Both the position numbers and the translations under genes were made by a program. DNA of 64,000 nt, from contig CAYNGJ010000002.1 of NCBI GenBank assembly GCA_964396895.1, forward strand, positions 246,015 through 310,014, given 5' to 3'. The DNA comes from UBA2334 sp964396895 (GTDB taxonomy: Bacteria; Pseudomonadota; Gammaproteobacteria; Burkholderiales; Burkholderiaceae_C). The notes beneath the pieces were generated by a model. It saw only the letters and a list, made by a program, of their open reading frames with translations, did not search any database and was not told where the DNA came from. This document shows positions 23,841 through 30,953 of this stretch, piece after piece. How positions within the stretch are numbered: position 1 is the first letter of the stretch; each line of letters starts with the position of its first letter.

Positions 23841-23910
23841 GAATTTCAAGTAAAAAGTGCTTATAGCGCTTGATGAGTAAGCGCTAACAGCTATTGATTT
23901 ATTTAACCTG
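23841..23910 (+). repeat. AT-rich palindromic repeat, best-preserved copy
   Basis: AGCGCTT at 23865-23871 and AAGCGCT at 23879-23885 form a perfect 7-bp stem with a 7-base loop. The copy reads AAAAAGTGCTTAT, stem-loop, AACAGCTATTGATTTATTT. Related copies occur between other genes (32436, 39096, 52404) and inside genes (28124, 57345). The layout matches a short dispersed repeat that I recall as common in Comamonadaceae genomes. Confidence 0.7.
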
Positions 23911-23922
23911 AAGGAACACACC

Positions 23923-24156
23923 ATGGACATCAAAGTACTGGGCTCTGGCTGCACCAACTGCAAAAACACCGTCGCCCTCATAGACCAAGTGGCCAAGGCC
24001 AAAGGCGTGGACATCACCCTGGAGAAGGTGGAAGACATGCGCGCCATCATGGCCTACGGCGTGATGAGCACGCCCGGCGTGGTGGTCAACGGCAAGGTGG
24101 TGCACGCCGGTGGCGTGCCCAGCCGGGACAAGATTGAGCAGTGGTTGACGGTGTGA
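23923..24156 (+). CDS. Small thioredoxin-fold redox protein (CTNC)
   Basis: 77-residue thioredoxin-like protein of the 'redox-active disulfide protein 2' / TM0996 type. The active site is C10-T-N-C13 (GSGCTNCKNTVALID); the cis-proline region is YGVMSTPGVVVNGKVVHAG. Such proteins often sit beside ArsP/UPF0718 permeases and are thought to pass electrons to or from them. Last plus-strand gene of the arsenic locus; an AT-rich repeat precedes it by 13 bases. Confidence 0.9.
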   Translation: MDIKVLGSGCTNCKNTVALIDQVAKAKGVDITLEKVEDMRAIMAYGVMSTPGVVVNGKVVHAGGVPSRDKIEQWLTV

Positions 24157-24164
24157 AGGCCTGA

Positions 24165-24184
24165 TGGGCGGGCAGCCCAGCGGG
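24165..24184. terminator. Weak hairpin between convergent genes
   Basis: TGGGC at 24165-24169 pairs with GCCCA at 24175-24179 in the 33 bases separating the thioredoxin and class II aldolase stops. Short stem and almost no T-run. Confidence 0.25.
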
Positions 24185-24189
24185 TTTAC

Positions 24190-24966
24190 TCAGTTCCGGT
24201 AACTCGGGTCAACGCGGTCCACGATGCGTTGCAGGGCATCAAACGCGTCCTGCCCGCCGCCAAATTTTGGGTTGAAGTTGAGCGAGTCGCGCACGCAGGC
24301 TTCCAGCACCGGCATGGCAATGGCACGCGTTTTGCCCATGGACTGGGAAGCCAGCTGCACTTCGCAGGCACGGTTGACCAGCCACATCAGCGCCAGCGCG
24401 TTGGCCAGGTTGAATCCCATGACCACCGGGCCGTGGTTGCGCAGCAGCAGCACGGGTTTGCCGCCCGAGCTGGCCAAAATGCGCTGGCCCTCGTCCAGGT
24501 GGACGGTGATGCCCTCAAAGTCGTGGTATGCGATTTTTCCGTACAGCTGGGCGGCGTAGAAGTTTGAAAACTCAAGTCCGTCTTCCAAGCAGCACACGGC
24601 CTGGGTGGCGGTGGTGTGCACATGCATCACGCAATGGGCCTCGGGCACCTGCTCGTGAATGGCCCCGTGAAACGTGAAACCTGCCGGGTTGATGGGCCAC
24701 TCAGACTGGCCAATGATGTTGCCGCGCACGTCCACCTTCACCAGGTTGGACGCGCACACCTCGGTGTAGTGCAGGCCAAAGGGGTTGATCAGAAAGTGCT
24801 GTTCTGGCCCAGGTACGCGCAGAGAGATGTGGTTGTAGATCAGCTCCGTCCATCCCAGGTGGTCGGCAATGCGGTAGGCCGCGGCCAGTTGCACGCGGGC
24901 GGCCCATTCTTCGGGGCTGAAGTGTTCGGGGCGGGGGTAGGCGGCGTGCAGGTTGGCTGTGGTCAT
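24190..24966 (-). CDS. Class II aldolase/adducin family protein
   Basis: Zinc-dependent aldolase-type protein of 258 residues, family of L-fuculose-phosphate aldolase and adducin heads. The zinc ligands are visible in HCVMHVHTTATQAV (HxH) and VLLLRNHGPVVMG. The N-terminal RVQLAAAYRIADHLGWTELIYNHISLRVPG is typical. It is the last gene of the hpa-type cluster, 101 bases after hpaI. A function on a 2-oxo acid aldol of the pathway or a side product is possible, but the substrate is unknown; many such genes are annotated only as class II aldolase. Confidence 0.85.
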   Translation of the reverse strand: MTTANLHAAYPRPEHFSPEEWAARVQLAAAYRIADHLGWTELIYNHISLRVPGPEQHFLINPFGLHYTEVCASNLVKVDVRGNIIGQSEWPINPAGFTFHGAIHEQVPEAHCVMHVHTTATQAVCCLEDGLEFSNFYAAQLYGKIAYHDFEGITVHLDEGQRILASSGGKPVLLLRNHGPVVMGFNLANALALMWLVNRACEVQLASQSMGKTRAIAMPVLEACVRDSLNFNPKFGGGQDAFDALQRIVDRVDPSYRN

Positions 24967-25067
24967 GGCGGGCAGTTGGCGGTAAGGGTTGGCGTTGCGT
25001 TCCGTGTGGCGGGCTTTGAGTGGGTGGGCACGCGCAGCGGCCTTGGGGCACGTGCGCAGCCACCCAG

Positions 25068-25898
25068 TCAGTACGGGGAGCCCGTTGACTGCGCCCCGGC
25101 GCTGGCAGGTGCTGGCGGATTGCTTTTGGTTTTGAAGTGCGCGGCCAGGTCGGTGGCGGCCTTGACCAGCAGCGTGGTGTCCACACCCACGGCCACAAAC
25201 TGCGCGCCCGCGTCCAGGTACATCTGGGCCATGGCCTTGTCGGCCATCAAGACGCCAGCGGCCTTGCCAGCGGCGCGCACCTGGGCAATCCCGTTCAGGA
25301 TGGCTTTTTGCACCTCCGGGTGGTTGGCCTGACCCGGAAAGCCCATGGAGGCTGACAGGTCAGCAGGGCCAAAAAAAACGCCATCCACGCCGTCCACAGC
25401 AGCCATGTCGGGCAGGTTGTGCAGGGCCAGGGTGGTTTCGGCTTGCACCAACAGGCACATCTGCTCGTTGGCGTGGTGCACGTAGTCGGGCACTTGGTTC
25501 CAGCGCGAGGCCCGTGCCAGGGCCGCGCCCATGCCGCGAATGCCGTCGGGCGCGTAGCGGGTGGCGCTGACCATGAGCGCCGCGTGCTCGGGTGTGTCCA
25601 CCATGGGAATGAGCAGCGTTTGTGCGCCCACATCCAGGTATTGCTTGACCAGCGCCACTTCGCCCACCACGGGGCGCACCACGGCCTGCACGGGGTAGGG
25701 GGCCAGGGCCCGCAGTTGGTCGAGCACGGTGCGGGGGTCGTTGGGTGCGTGTTCGCCGTCGAGCAACAACCAGTCAAAGCCGCAACCGGCCAGCGCTTCG
25801 GCCACGTTGGCATCGGCAAAGCCGACCCAGCAGCCTATGGGTTGCCGGCCCGCTTGCAGGGCCTGTTTGAAGGTGTTGACGGGGTGGGGGATGGGCAT
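25068..25898 (-). CDS. hpaI: 4-hydroxy-2-oxoheptanedioate aldolase HpaI
   Basis: Divalent-metal class II pyruvate aldolase that splits 4-hydroxy-2-oxoheptanedioate to pyruvate and succinic semialdehyde, the last step of homoprotocatechuate meta-cleavage. 276 residues. HpcH/HpaI signatures: GCGFDWLLLDGEHAPND with the acid-base His, QAVVRPVVGEVALVKQYLDVGAQTLLIPMVDT, CLLVQAETTLAL with a metal Glu, and VFFGPADLSASMGFPGQ with a metal Asp. The last 15-20 residues are alanine/serine/proline-rich. Context with hpaH and the other hpa genes supports this over the related 2-keto-3-deoxyglucarate aldolase GarL. Confidence 0.92.
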   Translation of the reverse strand: MPIPHPVNTFKQALQAGRQPIGCWVGFADANVAEALAGCGFDWLLLDGEHAPNDPRTVLDQLRALAPYPVQAVVRPVVGEVALVKQYLDVGAQTLLIPMVDTPEHAALMVSATRYAPDGIRGMGAALARASRWNQVPDYVHHANEQMCLLVQAETTLALHNLPDMAAVDGVDGVFFGPADLSASMGFPGQANHPEVQKAILNGIAQVRAAGKAAGVLMADKAMAQMYLDAGAQFVAVGVDTTLLVKAATDLAAHFKTKSNPPAPASAGAQSTGSPY

Positions 25899-25997
25899 GG
25901 GGTTTCCTTGGCAGAAAGCGAAATGGGGTCGGAGCCAGTGGGGTTCGGTGTGTGCCGTGGGGCGGGGTGTGGGGTTTTGCCTGGTGCCGTTGGCGCA

Positions 25998-27101
25998 TCA
26001 GGCGCTCGGGTACAGCCCACGGGTGCGCGCCATGAGGCGGGTCAGGCCCAGCAGCGCGTCCATGTGGGGGGTGAGCAGGTTCAGGTGCTGGCCAATCTCG
26101 CGCACCGAGCCCAGGATGGCGTCCAGCTCAATGGGGCGGCCCGCTTCCACGTCTTGCAGCATGGAGGTTTTGAACGATCCCAGGCTGCGGGTGATGGCGT
26201 GGCGGTCTTCTGGTACTTGGTCAATGGCGCAGCCAATGCGCTGGCCAATGGCCTGGGCCTCTCGCATCACGGCGCTGCAATGGGCGCGCACCAGCGGGTC
26301 GTCCAGAATCTGGTCGCAGGGCGCGCCGGTGAGGGCCGACACCGGGTTCATGGTCATGTTGCCCCACAGCTTGAACCAGATGTCGTGCTGGATGCGCTTG
26401 GACACGGTGACACCAAACCCGGCTTGTTCCAACAGCGCCGCGACGGCCTGCACGCGCGGGGCACTGAGCCCACGCCGGGCCGCCCCAAGCGGGCTCGAAC
26501 CCCCTTGGGGGGCAGCGTCAGCGTGGGGGCGATGTTCCTTGCCCGACGGCTCGCCAATGATGAGTTGGTTGTTTTTGATGCGCGTCACCTGCCCCGGCTG
26601 CGGCGACACCGCGCTGACGTGCACCACGCAGCCCAGCACATGGGCGGTGGGCAGGGCGGCGGCTGTGAGACCACCTGGGTCCACGGTTTGCAGTTGCAGG
26701 CCCGCGCATTCGCCGCCCAGGCCGTCAAAAAACCACCAAGGCACGCCATTCATGGCCACCAGCACCACCGTGTGGGCGGCCAGCAGGGGTTTGATTTGCT
26801 GGGCCACGGCAGGCATGGCCGGGCCTTTGACCGAGACGATGACCAGGTCTTGCGGGCCCAGTGCGGCGGCGTCGTCGCTGGCGCGCAGGGGCACAGCGTG
26901 GATGCGGCCTTCGGTGTCCGTCCATTGCAGGCCGTTGCCTTGCAGGGCGGCCAGGGTCTGGCCTCGGGCCAGTGCGCTGAGTTCAATCAGGTCCCCTGGC
27001 AACCGTGAGCCCAACCACGCCGCAAATACGCCACCAATGGCCCCCACGCCCACGATGGCGACTTTGCGAATGGGCGGGAACTGGGGGCTGGCTGGCGTCA
27101 T
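25998..27101 (-). CDS. Ketopantoate reductase-like 2-oxo acid reductase
   Basis: NAD(P)-dependent reductase of the ketopantoate reductase (ApbA/PanE) family, 367 residues against about 300-330 usually. The Rossmann motif VAIVGVGAIGGVFAAWLG is near the N-terminus. The catalytic-domain motif is DIWFKLWGNMTMNPVSALTGAPCDQIL, with the conserved Lys and Asn. Between LIIGEPSGKEHRP and RVQAVAALLEQAGFG is an insert of about 24 residues encoded by a GC-rich repeat. It sits between hpaH and hpaI, which is not standard for hpa clusters; it may act on a 2-oxo acid of the pathway rather than make pantoate (inference). Start at ATG 27101; longer frames upstream overlap hpaH. Confidence 0.82.
   Translation of the reverse strand: MTPASPQFPPIRKVAIVGVGAIGGVFAAWLGSRLPGDLIELSALARGQTLAALQGNGLQWTDTEGRIHAVPLRASDDAAALGPQDLVIVSVKGPAMPAVAQQIKPLLAAHTVVLVAMNGVPWWFFDGLGGECAGLQLQTVDPGGLTAAALPTAHVLGCVVHVSAVSPQPGQVTRIKNNQLIIGEPSGKEHRPHADAAPQGGSSPLGAARRGLSAPRVQAVAALLEQAGFGVTVSKRIQHDIWFKLWGNMTMNPVSALTGAPCDQILDDPLVRAHCSAVMREAQAIGQRIGCAIDQVPEDRHAITRSLGSFKTSMLQDVEAGRPIELDAILGSVREIGQHLNLLTPHMDALLGLTRLMARTRGLYPSA
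26457..26535 (+). repeat. GC-rich palindromic repeat, in frame inside the reductase gene
   Basis: Plus strand: GGCCGCCCCAAGCGGGCTCG then AACCCCCTTGGGGGGCAGCG. Reverse-complemented, it aligns with the moeA copy at 14450-14531: shared GCTGCCCCCC(A/G)AGGGGG and CTTGGGGCGGCCCGGCG. It adds about 24 residues in frame between two conserved blocks of the reductase. Confidence 0.75.
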
Positions 27102-27171
27102 GGGGGTGCTCCTGGTGGGCAATGGACGGGGGTGGCGATGGGTCGCTGGGGGTCGTGGAGGGGGTGAACCT

Positions 27172-27999
27172 TCAGACGAAGCGAAACGCCAGTGTGCCCA
27201 AGGGGCCAGCCGGGCTGGCGTATTCGGCCTCGAACAGGTCGCCCGCCTTGGCCGCCACAGGCCGGGTGAACGAGCCTGCCAGCACGATGTGGCCGGGGTG
27301 CAGGGTTTCGCCCCAGGGGGCCAGCTTGTTGGCCAGCCAGGCAATGCCCACGGCGGGGTCGCCTTGCACACCGGCGGCCAGGCCGGTTTCTTCGACCGCG
27401 CCGTTTTGCCGCAGGATGGCGCCGCACCAGGCGCGGTCCATGCCGCGTGGGTCGATGCGTTGGCCGCCCAACACGATGCCGGCGTTGGCCGCGTTGTCGC
27501 TGATGGTGTCGAACACCTTGCGGGGGGCCTGGGTGTGGCGGTCGAACTGCTCGATGCGGGCGTCGATGATTTCAATGGCCGGGGTGATGTAGTCAGTGGC
27601 ATTCAGCACCTGTTCCACCGTGATGTTTGGGCCCTGCAGCGGGGCTTTGAGGACAAATGCCAACTCCACTTCCACACGCGGAGCGATGAACTGGCTCACG
27701 GGAATGTCCAGCACCTGGCCGGGCGTGCAGTCGTAGCGCATGAAGTCGAGCAGGGTGCCGTAGTCGGGCTCGTCAATTTGGCTGCTGATTTGCATGGCGC
27801 GGCTGGTCAGGCCAATTTTGTGGCCGATGACCTTGGCCCCCGCCTGCACCTGCTGGGCCACCCAGGCGCGGCTGACGCGGTAGCCGTCTTCAATGGTCAT
27901 GCCGGGGAAGCGCTTGGAGAAGTGCTCTACCGGCACGCGGGTGGTTTGCGACTGCTGCAATTCGGCCGCCAGTTGGGCGATGAGGGTGTCGTCAAGCAT
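27172..27999 (-). CDS. hpaH: 2-oxo-hept-4-ene-1,7-dioate hydratase HpaH
   Basis: Adds water to 2-oxohept-4-ene-1,7-dioate to give 4-hydroxy-2-oxoheptanedioate, the substrate of HpaI. 275 residues, FAH/MhpD-like hydratase fold. Features: RFPGMTIEDGYRVSRAWV, KVIGHKIGLTSRAMQ, the metal-site segment VEVELAFVLKAPLQGPN, VLNATDYITPAIEIIDAR, and IVLGGQRIDP. It lies 23 bases downstream of hpaF on the same strand. Confidence 0.93.
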   Translation of the reverse strand: MLDDTLIAQLAAELQQSQTTRVPVEHFSKRFPGMTIEDGYRVSRAWVAQQVQAGAKVIGHKIGLTSRAMQISSQIDEPDYGTLLDFMRYDCTPGQVLDIPVSQFIAPRVEVELAFVLKAPLQGPNITVEQVLNATDYITPAIEIIDARIEQFDRHTQAPRKVFDTISDNAANAGIVLGGQRIDPRGMDRAWCGAILRQNGAVEETGLAAGVQGDPAVGIAWLANKLAPWGETLHPGHIVLAGSFTRPVAAKAGDLFEAEYASPAGPLGTLAFRFV

Positions 28000-28022
28000 G
28001 GGGAGTGTGGGTGTGTGGGGTG

Positions 28023-28481
28023 TCAGGGTTTTTTGAACAGGGGGTGCAGCGAGCTGGTTTTGGCGTCGAACACCTCGGGGCCTTCGTCAATTTGCAGCGT
28101 CACGCCGATGTGTTGGTGGGTCAATTGATAGTGAAAATGGGCGCTGGCGCTTACCAGTAAAGCGTTTCCAGCTATGGAAATTGTTTCCTTGGATCGGCCC
28201 CTGCCCATGCGCAGATTCAGGTACACAAAGCCGTAGTCGCCGCTGCCGCCCGCTGCCCGGCCTGCCGCGCCGCCATCGGCCACGGCAAAGTGAGGTGCCG
28301 GGTAGGCCAGCACACGCACACCACCGGGGGGGAACACGGGCTTACCTGCTTCGTCTCTAACGGCCAGCATGGTGTCGGCCAGGGTGCGGCATAAACCGGA
28401 CATGTCGGCGGCCATGTCGTTGCCACCTTCGCCCATGGGGCGGTCGAGGTTGGCGGTGTAGAGGATGACGAGGTGGGGCAT
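28023..28481 (-). CDS. hpaF: 5-carboxymethyl-2-hydroxymuconate isomerase HpaF
   Basis: Tautomerase-superfamily isomerase of the homoprotocatechuate pathway, 152 residues, longer than the roughly 126 of E. coli. It starts MPHLVILYTANL with the conserved catalytic Pro2. A glycine/alanine-rich loop (DGGAAGRAAGGSGDYGFVYLNLRMGRGRS) precedes the second half, and IGVTLQIDEGPEVFDAKTSSLHPLF matches relatives. The stretch encoding SIAGNALLVSASAHFHYQL is AT-rich and matches the dispersed palindromic repeat (28124-28190) while keeping the expected length. It lies 26 bases after hpaD. Confidence 0.88.
   Translation of the reverse strand: MPHLVILYTANLDRPMGEGGNDMAADMSGLCRTLADTMLAVRDEAGKPVFPPGGVRVLAYPAPHFAVADGGAAGRAAGGSGDYGFVYLNLRMGRGRSKETISIAGNALLVSASAHFHYQLTHQHIGVTLQIDEGPEVFDAKTSSLHPLFKKP
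28124..28190 (+). repeat. AT-rich repeat copy inside hpaF
   Basis: GGCGCTTACCAGTAAAGCG then TTTCCAGCTATGGAAATTG follows the order of the copy at 23841-23910 (stem GCGCTT...AAAGCG, then AGCTAT and a T/A-rich end). In frame within hpaF. Confidence 0.5.
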
Positions 28482-28507
28482 GGCGGTCAGTGGTGTGCAG
28501 AGCAGCG

Positions 28508-29434
28508 TCAGAGCCGGGTGGCCACCGAGGTGTAGCCCTCAGCCGCAGAGGCCCGTGCCGGTGGGATGGCGCGGCCCGTCACCGGTGTGACCGGGAAGAT
28601 GGCGTTGATTTGCCCCGTGCCCGACGCGCCAAAGTAGGGCGTAATGACCTCAGCCTGGTCTTCGTATTCGCTCCAGCCCAGTGCGCCCATCATCATCGCG
28701 GTGTCGTGCATGAAGCCTTCGCCGTGGCCTTTGCTGGCGTACTCGGGCAGCATGCCGCAAAAATCTTTCCACTGGCCGGTTTTCCACATCTCGACCACGC
28801 GGCTGTCCAGCTGCTCCAGGAAAGGGCTCCAGATTCTGAAGGCGAATTCAGGGGCCAGGCCGTTCTGGGCAAAGCGGTGGCTCAAGGACCCACTGGCCAG
28901 AAAGGCCACGGTGCCGTCGTAATGCTGTTCAATGGCCTGGCGCATGGCCCACCCCAATCGGGCGCTGTCGTCCAAGTAGTGCACCGTACACATGGCCGAT
29001 ACCGATATCGCTTTGAAGTGCTGGTCTTCGTTCATGTAGCGCAGGGGCACCAAGGTGCCGTACTCCGGGTCCAGGCTGGTGGCGTGGTGGGCCAGGGTTT
29101 CCACACCGTGCTCCACACACACCTTGGCCAGCAATTGGCCCAGTTCGGGGTTGCCGGGGCATTCGAACGGCATGTTGGCAATGAAGTGGGGCAACTCGTT
29201 GCTGGTGTAGTTGCCTTTGAAGTGCGGGGCGCAGTTGATGTGGTAGTTGGCGTTCACCAGCCAGTGGGTGTCGAACACCACCAGGGTGTCCACCCCCAGT
29301 TCGCGGCAGCGGCGGCTGATTTCTTGGTGGCCGTCAATGGCGTCTTGCCGTGTGCCCTTGCGCGGGCCGTCCAGCTCGCTGAGGTACATGCTGGGCACGT
29401 GGGTGACTTTGGCGACGAGGGCGAGTTTTCCCAT
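28508..29434 (-). CDS. hpaD: 3,4-dihydroxyphenylacetate 2,3-dioxygenase HpaD
   Basis: Extradiol ring-cleavage dioxygenase (class III, LigB-type) that opens homoprotocatechuate. 308 residues. The N-terminus MGKLALVAKVTHVPSMYLSE carries the first metal His (THVPSM). VFDTHWLVNANYHINC holds further active-site histidines, and FLASGSLSHRFA and GEGFMHDTAMMMGALGW are typical. AAGGAG lies eight bases before the ATG; the TAA stop of the upstream HNH gene overlaps this ribosome-binding site. In ordinary clusters hpaE would be directly upstream; here a TA/HNH island intervenes. Confidence 0.93.
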   Translation of the reverse strand: MGKLALVAKVTHVPSMYLSELDGPRKGTRQDAIDGHQEISRRCRELGVDTLVVFDTHWLVNANYHINCAPHFKGNYTSNELPHFIANMPFECPGNPELGQLLAKVCVEHGVETLAHHATSLDPEYGTLVPLRYMNEDQHFKAISVSAMCTVHYLDDSARLGWAMRQAIEQHYDGTVAFLASGSLSHRFAQNGLAPEFAFRIWSPFLEQLDSRVVEMWKTGQWKDFCGMLPEYASKGHGEGFMHDTAMMMGALGWSEYEDQAEVITPYFGASGTGQINAIFPVTPVTGRAIPPARASAAEGYTSVATRL

Positions 29435-29446
29435 GGTGTTGTCTCC

Positions 29447-30181
29447 TTACTTTGGGTGTACTTTTTTCAACAGATTCGATACTTGAAGGGGGGTACGAAG
29501 TTGGCCGTGTGCGTGAATGACGGCGTGGCAGTTTGGACACACGGGCACCAGGTCCGTGCTTGGGTTCACCTGGCGCGGACCATCCGACTGAGAAAGCGGG
29601 GTCAGGTGGTGAACGTGTATGCAGTCGCTGAATTCAGGTCCATACAGTTGTCCCATGTCGACGCCGCACGCCACGCACACGGCCTTTTGGGTTGACAGAC
29701 ACTGCGCCCGAGCCATTGCATTGCGACTGCGAACCGTGTTCACGCTTTGCGAGGAAGCACCTTCGCACAAGGGTGTCTCGTCAAGTGGTTCATCAGCCAA
29801 CAGGTGATTGCCTTCGAGCAAATTTGAGTTCCTCAGCGCGTCAACAACCTCTGGACGCAGTTCCCATGGGAAACCCTTCACGATTCCCGGCCTACCTTGG
29901 CGTGCCAATACCTGCCAAAGCTTCGCAAATTCAGTCGCAACGGGATGGGGTGAATTTATTGCGATTTTTTCAAGCACGAGCCTGCCTGAGGCTGCAAACA
30001 GTGCGTTGACTGTGACGTGGTGAATACCCAATTGCTTGGCAATTTCGCCAGCGCTGGCGGTATGGCTGGGGGCGTTCAAGAGTCGCTCCAAAACTTCGTA
30101 CTGTTGCAGTGGAAGCTCTGGCAGCACGGCATCCAACGCGGCGCGGTATTGCTCTCTTGTTAACGGCGTGGATATGGTCAT
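29447..30181 (-). CDS. Winged-helix/HNH endonuclease domain protein
   Basis: 244 residues. The N-terminal half (about 1-75) has a helix-turn-helix-like stretch (TASAGEIAKQLGIHHVTVNALFAASGRLVLEKI). The middle resembles no family I know (HPVATEFAKLWQVL...GFPWELRPEVVDALRNSNLL). The C-terminal HNH nuclease has zinc cysteines C169/C172 (VCVACG) and C215/C218 (VCPNCH), catalytic-type H191-H192 (HVHHLTPLSQ) and H219/H223. Base composition is visibly more AT-rich than its neighbours. It lies 18 bases after vapC and 12 before hpaD. Likely a restriction-like or mobile defence nuclease carried with the TA pair; target unknown. Confidence 0.8.
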   Translation of the reverse strand: MTISTPLTREQYRAALDAVLPELPLQQYEVLERLLNAPSHTASAGEIAKQLGIHHVTVNALFAASGRLVLEKIAINSPHPVATEFAKLWQVLARQGRPGIVKGFPWELRPEVVDALRNSNLLEGNHLLADEPLDETPLCEGASSQSVNTVRSRNAMARAQCLSTQKAVCVACGVDMGQLYGPEFSDCIHVHHLTPLSQSDGPRQVNPSTDLVPVCPNCHAVIHAHGQLRTPLQVSNLLKKVHPK

Positions 30182-30199
30182 GGGGTTTGTCGGGGGCAG

Positions 30200-30598
30200 T
30201 CAGGGGCAAATGAGCGCCACGCTGGGGAAGTAGCTGCGGTAGCGGGTAGCATCGCGGGTAAGCAGCGTCAAGCCCTCGGCCTGGGCGTGGGCCCCAATAA
30301 AGAAGTCGGGCAGCACGCCGGTTTTGGCACCGCCGCGTTGGCGGTAGGTGCGAAAAGCGGTGGCCGCCAATTGGGCTGCGAGGCGTGACAGGTCGCGAAC
30401 TTGGACGTCCAATTGGTCCAAAAATGCGTCAACGTGCGGTCCGGCGGTGTCGTGGGTGTGCAGTTCGGCGTACACCACAAAATCGGTGATCAGTGGGCCT
30501 TGTTGTTTGGCTTTGATGAGTTCGCGCAAAGACCACTCCAACCACACCGGGTCTCGATGGATGACATCGACGAAAACGTTGGTGTCCACCAGGGTCAT
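30200..30598 (-). CDS. vapC: VapC-like PIN-domain toxin
   Basis: PIN-domain ribonuclease of 132 residues, presumed toxin of a type II toxin-antitoxin pair. The acidic active site is complete: D5 (LVDTNVFVDV), E45 (VVYAELHTHD), D98 (VLPDFFIGAHA) and D116 (LLTRDATRYRSYFP). The start overlaps the antitoxin stop by four bases (ATGA), the usual TA coupling. RNA target unknown. Confidence 0.92.
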   Translation of the reverse strand: MTLVDTNVFVDVIHRDPVWLEWSLRELIKAKQQGPLITDFVVYAELHTHDTAGPHVDAFLDQLDVQVRDLSRLAAQLAATAFRTYRQRGGAKTGVLPDFFIGAHAQAEGLTLLTRDATRYRSYFPSVALICP

Positions 30599-30870
30599 GG
30601 CTGATTCCAGTCATCGCCGCGTGTCATGCGCATGAGCTCATCGGTGCTCATGCCATCTTTGGCAATGCCGATGAACTGCCGAATGGGGTCATCGGGCGCC
30701 AGAAACGACAGATCGGGTTCGTCGGGTGGGGTCGTGGGCATGGCGGCTTGGGCGGTGACCAGGTACTCGGCCAACGCCTCTTGCACGACTTGCGATTTGC
30801 TCAGCTTGCGGGCGGTGCAGTAGCTGACCAAATCGCGCTCAATGGTTGCGGGTAAACGGACAGACAACAT
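30595..30870 (-). CDS. vapB: VapB-like ribbon-helix-helix antitoxin
   Basis: 91-residue antitoxin. The N-terminal ribbon-helix-helix is MLSVRLPATIERDLVSYC, then KLSKSQVVQEALAEYL; the C-terminal tail (SFLAPDDPIRQFIGIAKDGM) would wrap the toxin. ATG at 30870 with AAGGAG seven bases upstream fixes the start, excluding a long in-frame extension into hpaE. It probably binds the inverted-repeat array at 30882-30953 to repress its own operon. Confidence 0.9.
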   Translation of the reverse strand: MLSVRLPATIERDLVSYCTARKLSKSQVVQEALAEYLVTAQAAMPTTPPDEPDLSFLAPDDPIRQFIGIAKDGMSTDELMRMTRGDDWNQP

Positions 30871-30881
30871 GGGAAGACTCC

Positions 30882-30953
30882 TTGTCATACAAATAGAACC
30901 CCAGTGTATGACTAAACCCTGTTTTGTATGACAATAATTTTTCTCTGTCATAC
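30882..30953 (-). promoter_or_regulatory. vapB: Four-site inverted-repeat operator of the vapBC operon
   Basis: The octamer TGTCATAC/GTATGACA occurs four times with alternating orientation: 30883-30890, 30906-30913 (one mismatch), 30926-30933 and 30946-30953. TTGTCATACAAA (30882-30893) and TTTGTATGACAA (30924-30935) are perfect inverse copies, as are GTGTATGAC (30904) and GTCATACAC (30947). Sites are 20-23 bp apart, near two helical turns. The outermost copy overlaps the hpaE stop codon at 30948-30950. Confidence 0.8.
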
